Assembly: GCA_028285085.1 (NCBI GenBank) | Contig: JANQQI010000070.1 | Location: 62,001 to 126,000 of the forward strand | From: Saprospiraceae bacterium | Lineage (GTDB): Bacteria > Bacteroidota > Bacteroidia > Chitinophagales > Saprospiraceae | Length of the DNA stretch: 64,000 bases | Reading direction: 5' to 3' | Part shown: positions 26,977 to 36,324 of the stretch, piece after piece | How positions within the stretch are numbered: the stretch's first letter is position 1 | Layout: each line of letters opens with the position of its first letter | Notes under the pieces: generated by a model | Told to the model about the DNA's origin: nothing | What the model saw: only the letters and a program-made list of their open reading frames with translations | Databases searched by the model: none | Made by a program: the position numbers and the translations under genes

Positions 26977-27537
26977 TTAGAAGTTCTTGACGTATTCGTT
27001 ACTGGAAAACTCTTTCTTAAGTTTTGCCAAACGGTTGGCTACACTCGCATCGTAGAGTTTGTCATCAAATTCGATAACAAATCCTCCGATCAATTCATCG
27101 TCCACTTTAGTGCGTAGATCAACCTGTTTATCGGTAGCATCGCTAGCCGTTAACTGCTGTTTGATGCGTGATACCGTTTCTGCACTCAAAGGCGCAGCAG
27201 TGGTCAACTGAACCGTTGAAATGCCTTTGATGCCTTTGTATTGATTAACAAATTCATTAGCAATATCTGCTAGATATTCCTCACGACCTTTGTTTAGGAT
27301 AATACGGAAAAACGCTTGGGTCAACTCGTCGTACTGCCCTTCAAAAAGCGCGTTGAACACCTGCTGCTTTTTTGAAGCATTGATGATCGGGCTTTTCAAC
27401 AGCAGATAGAAATCGCGGTTGGCCGTAGCGGTCTGAAATTGCTTGATGTCTTCCAGCACCTTCTCCAATTTGTCCTGCTCTTGAGCAAGATCAATCAGAG
27501 ATTTAGCGTAGCGGGCGGCAATTCTGGTTACTGACAT
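26977..27537 (-). CDS. atpH: ATP synthase delta subunit
   Basis: A 186-residue peripheral stalk subunit. The N-terminus (IAARYAKSLIDLAQEQDKLE) and the C-terminal DDELIGGFVIEFDDKLYDAS are typical; the latter is the conserved OSCP/delta signature. It joins the b subunit to the top of F1. It follows atpF by about 40 bp. Confidence 0.94.
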   Translation of the reverse strand: MSVTRIAARYAKSLIDLAQEQDKLEKVLEDIKQFQTATANRDFYLLLKSPIINASKKQQVFNALFEGQYDELTQAFFRIILNKGREEYLADIANEFVNQYKGIKGISTVQLTTAAPLSAETVSRIKQQLTASDATDKQVDLRTKVDDELIGGFVIEFDDKLYDASVANRLAKLKKEFSSNEYVKNF

Positions 27538-27575
27538 AAGTTATGATATTGAGCAGGTGACAGACACCGGCAATA

Positions 27576-28088
27576 TTAGTTCAATTTGATTTCGTCGATC
27601 AGGCTATTCGCAAATTTCTCCTGCTCACTGTCGCCGGAGAGTTGCTTGCGAATCACTTGCTCGGCAATTTCGAGGGCCAGCATACCCGCCTGGTTTTTCA
27701 CCTCCGTTACGGCTGCGTTCTTTTGGTTCTCGATCTCCGTCTTAGCGCTGGCGATCATGCGATTAGCTTCCTCTTTCGCCTTAGCTTTCGCTTCGTTGAT
27801 GATAGAGTCTTTCGCTTCTTTTGCTTCGCGCAAGATTTTGGTGCGCTCTTCGCGTGCCTCATTGAGGATTTGCTCGTTTTGCGCTTTCAAATTAGACATT
27901 TCTTCGCGGGCGTTCTTGGCCTCGTCCAGTGCATCCTGGATATCTCCCTCACGCTTTTTCAAAGCGTCGCGAATTGGACCGAAAGCAAAACGTCCTACCA
28001 AAAACCAGAATAACAGGAAGATGATAGTTGACCACAAGAGAAGTCCCCATTCGGGACGGATTGGTGAGAAATCTGCTAGAAAGATCAT
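27576..28088 (-). CDS. atpF: ATP synthase b subunit
   Basis: A 170-residue peripheral stalk subunit: a membrane helix at about residues 14-34 (GLLLWSTIIFLLFWFLVGRF), then a long charged helix rich in Glu, Ala and Lys that dimerises along the stalk. Order and length are standard. Confidence 0.94.
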   Translation of the reverse strand: MIFLADFSPIRPEWGLLLWSTIIFLLFWFLVGRFAFGPIRDALKKREGDIQDALDEAKNAREEMSNLKAQNEQILNEAREERTKILREAKEAKDSIINEAKAKAKEEANRMIASAKTEIENQKNAAVTEVKNQAGMLALEIAEQVIRKQLSGDSEQEKFANSLIDEIKLN

Positions 28089-28235
28089 TGTATAATAGAG
28101 TTAATAGTTAGATAGGTTTAAAAAATTCAAAAACTTTATTCCCCTACCTTATTATTCATTAAAGTTCTAAGATGGTGGGTTGCCGTTCCAACCAACCGTT
28201 GTACCGGCAACCCTTTCTTTTTGGTGTCTCTTCGA

Positions 28236-28457
<222 letters not shown>

Positions 28458-28517
28458 TTAAAAAATTATTTTCAAATCGTCTGCAACGAGCGCATTTGCC
28501 CGTCGGATTATAATCGT

Positions 28518-29831
28518 CTAGTGTGCTTCTTCTGCGTGGTGGTGATCTTCGATCGCCGCACCAATGTAAGAAGCTGTCAGAATCGTAAATACGAAAGCTT
28601 GCAAGAAAGCAACCAACAACTCGATTGCCATCATAAACATGGTCAAAAGAGTAGAACCAATCGCTGTACCGTAAGCGGCACCAGGATTTGCACCGTTTTG
28701 ACCGAAGATGAAGATCAAACCAACGAAGATCACAATGACCATGTGTCCCGCAGTGATGTTACCAAACAAACGCAACATCAGTGTCAATGGCTTGATAAAC
28801 ATTCCCATGATTTCCACTGGCGTGATGATCACTTTTACCCATGCTGGCAAGCCAGGCATCCAGAAGATATGTTCCCAGTAGTGTTTGTTACCACTAAAAG
28901 TAGTGACCACGAAAGCCAATACTGCGATCACCAAAGTGAAAGACAGATTACCCGTTACGTTTGAACCACCAAAGAATGGGATTTGTCCGAACAGGTTTAG
29001 AGCTAGAATGAAAAAGAAGAGTGACATCAGGAAGGGTGTGTACCGTTCCCATTTAGCACCAAGGAAAGGCTTAGCAACTTCATCCTGAATGAACACGAAT
29101 AAAGTTTCCAGCAAATTCTGAGTACCAGTAGGTGCCAGACCTTCACGTTTTTTATATGCTCGAGCTACTCGGATAAAGACCCAAGCGACGAGAATAAAGA
29201 CGATAAGCATCGTCATCACATTCTTAGTAATCGAAAAGTCGTAGTAGGAAGACATGCCTCCACCTAAGAAGCCGCCATCAGCATAGCTTTTGCTATCACA
29301 ACGCCAAGCTTCACCCTCGTAACAGAGGTGAATCACATCGCGTTTCTTACCATTGTCCATTGTTTCCTCTACCGGGAAGAGATTATGCTCTCCAATTGCC
29401 ACTTTCCCCATAGGAAATTGCTTATCCAGAATGCGGCGTACCGATCCTTCGTAAATCACCCAACGGTTGTATGCGTAGATACCCGAGCCGTGTGAATCAG
29501 CCTCAAATACACCAGAAGAAAACATCTCAAGCCCCTGATCTTTTACATACATGATGCAAGGCAGAGGAATGGCGACAGGGCCAATACTGTAAATATTCTG
29601 ATCTGAAATGTGGTGGAAGGCGACTGCGCCAGGGTTAAACACGTCTTCGTGCGTGTAGCCACAAGCATTGGCGTGAGCATGTCCGCTGTGATCAGCGTGG
29701 TCTTGACCGCTATGGTCGGCGTGCTCGGCATGGTTATGACCGTCGTGATTATCGTGACCGTGTTGGTCTTGGGCTGTGGCGAAAACAGCAAGGCTGAGAA
29801 TGCACCAAAAACTCAAAAAAATTCTACGCAT
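28518..29831 (-). CDS. atpB: ATP synthase a subunit with a His-rich N-terminus
   Basis: A 437-residue F0 channel subunit. The conserved helices end with MLRLFGNITAGHMV (the essential Arg) and AIELLVAFLQAFVFTILTAS. As in other Bacteroidota, a long N-terminal extension precedes the membrane part: a signal peptide, then about 45 residues in which His is the commonest residue (HDNHDGHNHAEHADHSG and repeats), then a soluble domain. The His tract could bind metal or protons outside the membrane. It is the first gene of the operon, with a TACCTTTG promoter word about 50 bp upstream. Confidence 0.95.
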   Translation of the reverse strand: MRRIFLSFWCILSLAVFATAQDQHGHDNHDGHNHAEHADHSGQDHADHSGHAHANACGYTHEDVFNPGAVAFHHISDQNIYSIGPVAIPLPCIMYVKDQGLEMFSSGVFEADSHGSGIYAYNRWVIYEGSVRRILDKQFPMGKVAIGEHNLFPVEETMDNGKKRDVIHLCYEGEAWRCDSKSYADGGFLGGGMSSYYDFSITKNVMTMLIVFILVAWVFIRVARAYKKREGLAPTGTQNLLETLFVFIQDEVAKPFLGAKWERYTPFLMSLFFFILALNLFGQIPFFGGSNVTGNLSFTLVIAVLAFVVTTFSGNKHYWEHIFWMPGLPAWVKVIITPVEIMGMFIKPLTLMLRLFGNITAGHMVIVIFVGLIFIFGQNGANPGAAYGTAIGSTLLTMFMMAIELLVAFLQAFVFTILTASYIGAAIEDHHHAEEAH

Positions 29832-29879
29832 CAGTAGCTGCTTTTAAGTAATACGTTACGCGCTTTCTAAAAATCGGTG

Positions 29880-29887
29880 CAAAGGTA
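29880..29887 (-). promoter_or_regulatory. -7 promoter word of the atp operon
   Basis: TACCTTTG on the minus strand (TAnnTTTG), 49 bp before atpB. A TTTG lies about 25 bp further upstream, a little farther than the usual -33 spacing. The rest of 29832-30150 holds no gene. Confidence 0.5.
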
Positions 29888-30098
29888 GGCAATATCTATA
29901 TGTTATGGAAGCCAAATTTTATTTTTTTTACACGGAGATGAGACTTTTCGCAGCGCTTCAAAAATGGGTGAAAAATTCGCCAAAACCAACGATTAGACCG
30001 TATTCAGCGGCGATAGAACAATAATCCCAAATAATATTCCGGCAAGTGGTCTAGGCGGGGAATTTCACAGCTTACACGAGTAGGATTTTTACAAAAAA

Positions 30099-30122
30099 CG
30101 GCCACTCCAAATGGAGCAGCCG
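30099..30122 (-). terminator. Terminator of rny
   Basis: CGGC-ca-CTCC and GGAG-ca-GCCG form a hairpin with an AAAT loop; TTTTTT follows on the minus strand, 29 bp after the rny stop. Confidence 0.7.
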
Positions 30123-30150
30123 CCTGATTTTTTTGATTTATTCTTTACCG

Positions 30151-31821
30151 CTAGCGGGCAAAAGAGACCGCGCGCTTTTCGCGAATAACAGTTACTTTGA
30201 TCTGGCCAGGATACTGCATCTCGTCCTGAATCTTCTGAGAAATCATGAAAGACAGGTCGTCAGCATATTGGTCCGTTACCTTTTCGCTCTCTACAATCAC
30301 GCGTAATTCACGCCCGGCTTGCATCGCATAAGCTTTTTGCACGCCCTCGTGTCCCATTGCGAGCTCTTCCAGCTCGCCGATGCGTTTGAGGTAACTTTCC
30401 AGAATCTCGCGGCGTGCGCCCGGGCGTGCCCCGGAAATCGCATCACAAGCCTGTACGATCGGCGAAATGATATTGTTCATCTCCACCTCATCGTGGTGTG
30501 CCCCAACAGCATTGCAGACCACCGCGTGTTCTTTGTATTTTTCACAAAGCTTCATCCCCAAAATAGCGTGAGACAGCTCTGTTTCTTCTTCGGATACTTT
30601 TCCAATATCGTGCAGCAAACCAGCACGTTTGGCCATTTTTGCTTGCTTAGGACTGAGCCCCAACTCAGCAGCCATGATGGCACACAAGTGAGCCGTTTCA
30701 ATCGAGTGCTTGAGGAGATTTTGCCCGTAAGATGAGCGGAAACGCATCCGTCCAACCATTTTTACCAGGTATGGATCGAGACCATGGATGTCGAGATCGA
30801 TCACGGTACGCTCTCCAATTTCGATGATTTGCTCGTCGAGCTGTTTGCGCGTCTTGGCCACCACCTCTTCGATACGAGCGGGGTGAATTCGGCCATCTGC
30901 AACCAAGCGTTTCAGAGCTAAGCGACAGACTTCGCGGCGAATCGGGTCAAAGCTGGAAATAACGATCGCCTCGGGCGTATCATCGACCACAATTTCGGCG
31001 CCCGTAGCGGCTTCCAGTGCACGAATATTTCGGCCTTCGCGACCGATAATTTGTCCTTTTAAGTCGTCCGAATCCAGGTTGAATACCGAAACGGTATTTT
31101 CAATGGTATACTCTGCACACATGCGCTGGATAGACTGAATGACAATTTTCTTCGCTTCCTTATTCGCCGTAATCTTAGCCTGTTCGATTGTGTTTTTCAC
31201 CAATGCCATCGCATCCATCTCGGCTTTTGATTTCACCGCTTCGATGAGTTGCTCTTTGGCTTCTGCCTCGCTCAATTTTGCTACGTTTTCCAGAGCACGA
31301 ATATGTTTCTCATTGGCTGATTCCAGCTCTTCTTTTTTCTTAGACACAATACGCATCTGCTTTTCCAGATTTTCACGTACCGTCTTTACTTCTGCTTCCT
31401 GCTGCTCTAGATCATCCACACGATTTTGCAGGTTGGCTTGTCTTTGCTTGAGTGAATTTTCCATTTTCACCACCTCTACCTCACGGTCTTTCAAGTCCAC
31501 TTTCAACTGAGCTCTTTGTTTTTCCACATCTGCTTTCATCTTCGCAAAGCGCTCTTTCGCTTCCTGAATCTTCCGCTGCTTGATGCTCTCGTTTTTGCTC
31601 TCCGCTTTCGACACGAGTTTATCCGATTTCACCTGCGCTTCATCCACAAGTCGTTTTGCAGTCAGTCGGGCCTCTTTGACGACCAGATCAGCTTTCGCAT
31701 TCAGTTCTTCCGTTCGCGCTTGTGCGGTCTTTTTCACAAAAAACTGGACGATAAAGTAGCCGATCAAGGCACCAACGATCACTCCGACGAGCAATCCGAT
31801 AATTGGGTCCATAATATTCAA
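30151..31821 (-). CDS. rny: Ribonuclease Y
   Basis: A 556-residue membrane-anchored endoribonuclease that starts mRNA decay. An N-terminal membrane helix (about 5-27) precedes a coiled coil of about 200 residues, a KH domain with [11 protein letters not shown] (about 255-265), and an HD domain with LLHDIGK (about 380) and HHDEVE. All parts are in the usual order and length. It is downstream of zapA, 113 bp away, with a small ATCAC/GTGAT hairpin between, so it may have its own promoter. Confidence 0.95.
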   Translation of the reverse strand: MNIMDPIIGLLVGVIVGALIGYFIVQFFVKKTAQARTEELNAKADLVVKEARLTAKRLVDEAQVKSDKLVSKAESKNESIKQRKIQEAKERFAKMKADVEKQRAQLKVDLKDREVEVVKMENSLKQRQANLQNRVDDLEQQEAEVKTVRENLEKQMRIVSKKKEELESANEKHIRALENVAKLSEAEAKEQLIEAVKSKAEMDAMALVKNTIEQAKITANKEAKKIVIQSIQRMCAEYTIENTVSVFNLDSDDLKGQIIGREGRNIRALEAATGAEIVVDDTPEAIVISSFDPIRREVCRLALKRLVADGRIHPARIEEVVAKTRKQLDEQIIEIGERTVIDLDIHGLDPYLVKMVGRMRFRSSYGQNLLKHSIETAHLCAIMAAELGLSPKQAKMAKRAGLLHDIGKVSEEETELSHAILGMKLCEKYKEHAVVCNAVGAHHDEVEMNNIISPIVQACDAISGARPGARREILESYLKRIGELEELAMGHEGVQKAYAMQAGRELRVIVESEKVTDQYADDLSFMISQKIQDEMQYPGQIKVTVIREKRAVSFAR

Positions 31822-31934
31822 ATTTTATATGATGAAATAAATTATTGTCAGGTTCCTTTGAACACAACATACTAGCAATAATCACCGTAGTGATTAAATA
31901 TCTTTACTAACAACTGGAAAAGGCAGTAGAATAA

Positions 31935-32240
31935 TTACTGCAACAGATGATCCAACAATTGATCGAGTTGTTGAATCTTATTGGAGAGAATCGGGTCGAA
32001 ACTGGGTTCCTGATGATTACCCTGGCGGTTTTTATGCAGATCAACAGCGTAAGTGAGCAGGGCCATGGCGAGACAATCCTGCTTATCTTTTTTAGTATAG
32101 GTCAGTTGAAATCGGTTGATTTTTTCATTTACTTCTTTGACAATCTGACGGATTGCCTCCTCATCACCTTCCTGCACTTTGAGGGGGTAAGGTCTACCGG
32201 CGATTAGCACCGTTATATTTTTAGTATCCTTCCCTTCCAT
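31935..32240 (-). CDS. zapA: Cell division protein ZapA
   Basis: A 101-residue protein. The N-terminal strand pattern (ITVLIAGRPYPLKVQEGDEE) followed by IRQIVKEVNEKIN and a helical tail is the ZapA fold, which binds and bundles FtsZ at midcell. It starts 2 bp after the ZapB-like gene stops, so the two are coupled. Confidence 0.85.
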   Translation of the reverse strand: MEGKDTKNITVLIAGRPYPLKVQEGDEEAIRQIVKEVNEKINRFQLTYTKKDKQDCLAMALLTYAVDLHKNRQGNHQEPSFDPILSNKIQQLDQLLDHLLQ

Positions 32241-32242
32241 TA

Positions 32243-32542
32243 TCAGCTATTTTGCAACCACGCTATGCATTTATCAACTTCCCGAATGTACTGCTCTATT
32301 TCTTTCCGCAGTTTTTTCGATCGCTCCGGGTCATTTTGCCGTTTTAATTCTAAAGCGGCAGATGACTTTGCTACTTTCTCCTCCAGTTGACCGAGCCGGT
32401 TATCCTTTTTGACCAGCTCCGTCCTTAATTTTTTATTATCTTCTAATAAGCGTTGTTTTTCGTTTTCCAGACGTTCCAAACGCAAGGCCAGTTGCCGGAC
32501 TTTGAGTTCAATATTGGTCAATTTTTCCGATAGTGCCTGCAT
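32243..32542 (-). CDS. ZapB-like coiled-coil protein
   Basis: A 99-residue protein that is almost one continuous coiled coil (LRLERLENEKQRLLEDNKKL), ending in a short helix with Cys and Trp. Size, coiled coil and tight coupling to zapA suggest a ZapA partner at the division site, like ZapB. That role is inferred. Confidence 0.65.
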   Translation of the reverse strand: MQALSEKLTNIELKVRQLALRLERLENEKQRLLEDNKKLRTELVKKDNRLGQLEEKVAKSSAALELKRQNDPERSKKLRKEIEQYIREVDKCIAWLQNS

Positions 32543-32610
32543 AGTCAGATCGTCTGCTGCAATTTGTTGGGTTTAGAACTTGTTTAAAACTCAATGAGTC
32601 TGCTCTAATC

Positions 32611-35052
32611 TTAGCGCCGAATCGTGGCACTAAGTTGTTGCTCGTAAGACTGAATTAACTTGTTCATAATCTTATCCACCTCTTTATCCTTAAGGGTTTT
32701 GGTGGGATCTTCAAAAACGAAGCTTACAGCGTAGGACTTTTTCCCCGCGCCAAGTTGATCCTCATTTTCGTAAATATCGAACAGGTTAACTGCCTTCAAT
32801 AAGCTCTTACCAGTTTTACGGGCAATATTTGCAATATCACCAAATTTCGTCGAATTATCAATTATTAGCGCCAAATCTCTCCGCACGCTCGGATATTTAG
32901 TTAAGTCCTTAACCTCGACTTTATGCTTTTTCAAAGCCTTGAAGATCGCATCCCAGTCGAAGATCGCATAGAAGACTTCCTGCTTGATACTCAAGGCACG
33001 CTGGATGCTCGCCTGTACCTTTCCGAAGCGCACTAACGAACGCGGGCCACGATGATAGTTCATCGCATAAGTGAAGACTTCATCCTGAAGGTCTGATTCC
33101 TGGTACCCGCTGATGCCCAATTTGCGCAAAACCAACTCGACATAAGCTTTTAATTGATAAAAGCTCGTTCCTTGAGTGCCGTTATTTTGCCAGCTTTCCG
33201 CCTCACGGCGGCCCGTTAAGAATAAACTCAGATGGTTCGTTTCCTTGAAATCATCTTCCGTTCGGCGATAGGACTTCCCGAATTCAAACAAACGCAGATC
33301 AGCGTGCTGACGGTTTTGATTGTGCACTACTGCTTCCAAACCACTGAACAACATCGTTGGTCGCATGACGTCCAAATGGCTGTTCGAAGTATTATTGACG
33401 TATACCAATTCGGCTTCCGGCATGGGCAAGATGTCCTGAAAATAGCGGGATTCGGTCAAAGAGACCGCCATAATCTCGTGAAAGCCTTGCGTGGCCAGCA
33501 TATCGGCGGCATGATTGCGCAATTGATGCGGATTAGGTTTTTCGCTAATCACGATGGTGCTGCGTAGTTGATCCGAAATTGGTACCTTATTGAAGCCGTA
33601 AATTCTGAGGATCTCTTCTATGACATCGGCTTCGCGCAATACATCCGCCTTATTGGTTGGAACGGCGACACGCAGGCCATCGGCATCTTCGGTCAAAATA
33701 TCCATTTCCAAAGCCGCAAGAATGGCTTTGATTTCAGTTACCGGGATATCGACACCAATCAAACGACTAACGCGTTTGTATTTCACATCGATTTCAACCT
33801 TCGCAACCGGCTCGGGATAAATATCAACGACTTCAGAACTAATGGTACCACCGGCCAATTCCTGAATCAGCAAAGCCGCTCGCTCAAGCGCGTAGCGCGT
33901 GATATTTGGATCACTCCCCTTCTCAAAGCAAGTCGCTGCATCGGTACGGAGCAAATGATGCATACTCGTACGACGAATCCATTTCGCGTTGAAATGGGCG
34001 GCTTCCAGGAAAATACTTGTAGTATTATCCGTCACGCCAGAACCAATTCCTCCAAATACACCACCAATACACATGCCTTTAGATTCACCATCGCAGATCA
34101 TCAAGTCGGTAGTAGTCAATTTGCGTTCGACCTCATCCAACGTTGTGAATGCCGTGCCTTCCGGCAAGGTTTTAACCAAAATGCGATTCCCGCCGATCTT
34201 GTCTGTATCGAAGGCATGCAGTGGCTGGCCTAGTTCATGTAAAATGAAATTGGTGATATCCACAATATTATTGATAGGGCGCTGGCCAATCGTCGTAAGG
34301 CGCTGCTTGAGCCAATCAGGGGACTCACTCACCTTAATTCCAGAAATGGTAACCCCCGTATAGCGCGGGCAAGCGGTCGTATTTTCAACCTTTACATCAA
34401 TAGATACCTCTTGATTATCAACCTTAAAGCCTGAGGTATCCGGCATTTTTACCGCTACATCCAGTTCTCGATTGATACGCAGCGCAGCGGCCAAGTCCTT
34501 AGCCACACCAATATGCGCGGTGGCATCCGAACGATTTGGCGTCAATCCAATATCGTAAACAACGTCATTCTCAATTTGATAATAGTCACTGGCCGGCTGA
34601 CCGATAGGAGCATCTTCCGGTAACACGATGATACCATCATGATCGTCTCCCAGTCCTAATTCATCCTCGGCACAGATCATACCCTGGGATACTTCTCCGC
34701 GGATTTTACCTTTCTTGATTTTAAAATCGCGGCCTTCTGCGTCATAAAGCGTAGTCCCAACCGTGGCGACCAGTACTTTTTGGCCTTGTGCGACATTAGG
34801 TGCACCACATACAATTTGTAACTCTTCTCCCTGCCCTACATCTACTTTGGTCAAGGATAGTTTATCCGCATTAGGATGTTTTCCACACACTGTAACGTGA
34901 CCAACGACTACGCCACGTAACCCCCCTTTAATACTTTCTACAACTTCCATCCCTTCGACCTCCAGGCCAATACTAGTCAGCAAATCACCGACATCTTCGG
35001 GAGACAGTTGGATATCTAAATAGCTTTTCAGCCAATTCAATGAGACTTTCAT
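32611..35052 (-). CDS. pheT: Phenylalanine-tRNA ligase beta subunit
   Basis: An 813-residue subunit that with PheS charges tRNA-Phe. It contains, in order, the N-terminal tRNA-binding OB domain (GKHPNADKLSLTKVDVGQGE, about 57-76), the B3/B4 editing domain, the B5 DNA-binding-like domain, and the C-terminal ferredoxin-like anticodon-binding domain (KYPSVRRDLALIID). Full length and standard. pheS is not adjacent. It heads the zapA operon, with a TATCTTTG promoter word 60 bp upstream. Confidence 0.96.
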   Translation of the reverse strand: MKVSLNWLKSYLDIQLSPEDVGDLLTSIGLEVEGMEVVESIKGGLRGVVVGHVTVCGKHPNADKLSLTKVDVGQGEELQIVCGAPNVAQGQKVLVATVGTTLYDAEGRDFKIKKGKIRGEVSQGMICAEDELGLGDDHDGIIVLPEDAPIGQPASDYYQIENDVVYDIGLTPNRSDATAHIGVAKDLAAALRINRELDVAVKMPDTSGFKVDNQEVSIDVKVENTTACPRYTGVTISGIKVSESPDWLKQRLTTIGQRPINNIVDITNFILHELGQPLHAFDTDKIGGNRILVKTLPEGTAFTTLDEVERKLTTTDLMICDGESKGMCIGGVFGGIGSGVTDNTTSIFLEAAHFNAKWIRRTSMHHLLRTDAATCFEKGSDPNITRYALERAALLIQELAGGTISSEVVDIYPEPVAKVEIDVKYKRVSRLIGVDIPVTEIKAILAALEMDILTEDADGLRVAVPTNKADVLREADVIEEILRIYGFNKVPISDQLRSTIVISEKPNPHQLRNHAADMLATQGFHEIMAVSLTESRYFQDILPMPEAELVYVNNTSNSHLDVMRPTMLFSGLEAVVHNQNRQHADLRLFEFGKSYRRTEDDFKETNHLSLFLTGRREAESWQNNGTQGTSFYQLKAYVELVLRKLGISGYQESDLQDEVFTYAMNYHRGPRSLVRFGKVQASIQRALSIKQEVFYAIFDWDAIFKALKKHKVEVKDLTKYPSVRRDLALIIDNSTKFGDIANIARKTGKSLLKAVNLFDIYENEDQLGAGKKSYAVSFVFEDPTKTLKDKEVDKIMNKLIQSYEQQLSATIRR

Positions 35053-35112
35053 AGGTTATACTTTACACGCGGTATACCGCAAAATGCTAAGAAAAGTTTC
35101 CAATTAAGGCGG

Positions 35113-35120
35113 CAAAGATA
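35113..35120 (-). promoter_or_regulatory. -7 promoter word of pheT
   Basis: TATCTTTG on the minus strand (TAnnTTTG), 60 bp before the pheT start. Confidence 0.45.
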
Positions 35121-35149
35121 GGGATTTGAAAATAGATATGACAGAATGT

Positions 35150-35305
35150 CCTTGAAATGATTTGGTATTTCAAATCAGTGTGGATGGACCAGCTGATCCA
35201 ATACTTATTCCATTTTTTCAATACTACTTTTTGATCAGCTCAATAAAGAGATTAAAAGGGGAAACGAAGAAGGACACTAACCGTCAATTTCGATTAGTGT
35301 CCTTC
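35150..35305. other. Three consecutive hairpins upstream of pheT
   Basis: TTGAAAT/ATTTCAA (about 35152-35173), AGCTGATC/GATCAGCT (35191-35198 with 35233-35240) and AAGGACACTAA/TTAGTGTCCTT (35270-35280 with 35294-35304). The last is 29 bp after the Omp28 gene and may end its transcript, though no long T-run follows. The first two are upstream of the pheT promoter word. Confidence 0.4.
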
Positions 35306-35333
35306 TATTTGAACCGATTTAAATCAACTCGTC

Positions 35334-36176
35334 TTATTCGATAATGTGGACTTCATTGGCCTGAATAACTTCACCCGGCGAACCGCCGTAGTGAATAAAG
35401 GCAACGATATCACAGTTCGTTTCATCCCAAATATCCGGGAGGACGTAACTATACGTTTTACTATAATCCTCATTCACGCCCAATCCTTCTGTCGTCAGCA
35501 AATCACCATCGAAAGTCGAAAGTGCTTTACGTAATACATGGCGATGTTCGTAGTTGTTGTTGATACCATCCGGGGTAAGTTGCACATCGAAAACGCTATT
35601 CTCGGTAATGAACACTGTCAAACGCAACTCATCGTTGACATCTTCGAACGCCGCACCACTAACCGTCACATCTACTTGACGATTTGCATCATTCCAACTC
35701 GCGTCCAGGCTCACGCTCACCTTTGGAGCAATGGCTAAATCTTCGGCGATATGTCCTGCCCAACTCGCTTGCGCAACTTGCAGTTCATTTTCATTAGAAA
35801 ATATTTTACGATCGATTACTGCCGAAGGATACCCCAGAGGTTCTCCCAGCAGGCCTTGAATATCCGTTCCCTCAGGGGTGCGGAAGTCAAAGATATTGTC
35901 AGCATATGGCGTTGAAAAGAAGCCAGCATGAATGGATACGGCAATAAGGCGTTCGCCATGGATCGCCTGTAGGTTTTTAATTTCATCACTCCCTTGTGGG
36001 CAATTCACACAACGCACCCCAGTGAATTCTTCGATGATCACCCGGCGATCCTCATCTTCAGGTGGTTCAGTCGTTGTATTAGAAGGGCAGCTCAGACAAT
36101 CAATAACCGGCATGTTCTCATCACAGCCCGCCAAGAGTAAGATTGACAGAGAAAGGAGTAAAATATGCTTTTTCAT
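35334..36176 (-). CDS. Omp28-family lipoprotein
   Basis: A 280-residue lipoprotein with lipobox LLAGC and two further Cys in a short linker. The N-terminal domain has the Omp28 and thioredoxin-like pattern EEFTGVRCVNCPQGSDEIK with CxxC, then HAGFFSTP and GYPSAVIDRK. The C-terminal half is a beta-sandwich-like domain. It is probably a surface or outer-membrane protein linked to cysteine chemistry. It follows the DUF6029 gene in the same direction, near a divergent TlpA gene, a set often found together in Bacteroidota. Confidence 0.82.
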   Translation of the reverse strand: MKKHILLLSLSILLLAGCDENMPVIDCLSCPSNTTTEPPEDEDRRVIIEEFTGVRCVNCPQGSDEIKNLQAIHGERLIAVSIHAGFFSTPYADNIFDFRTPEGTDIQGLLGEPLGYPSAVIDRKIFSNENELQVAQASWAGHIAEDLAIAPKVSVSLDASWNDANRQVDVTVSGAAFEDVNDELRLTVFITENSVFDVQLTPDGINNNYEHRHVLRKALSTFDGDLLTTEGLGVNEDYSKTYSYVLPDIWDETNCDIVAFIHYGGSPGEVIQANEVHIIE

Positions 36177-36324
36177 ATCTAATAATTTTTGTTATAAAGC
36201 AACAAGTGCTTTTATCATTTGGTTGTAACGGGTGCTTAAGATACAACTAATCCAATGAAGGCATTCTAAATCAATATGACAATTTATAGCGTCATTTTTA
36301 CTAAAATGAGAATAACGACTTAGA

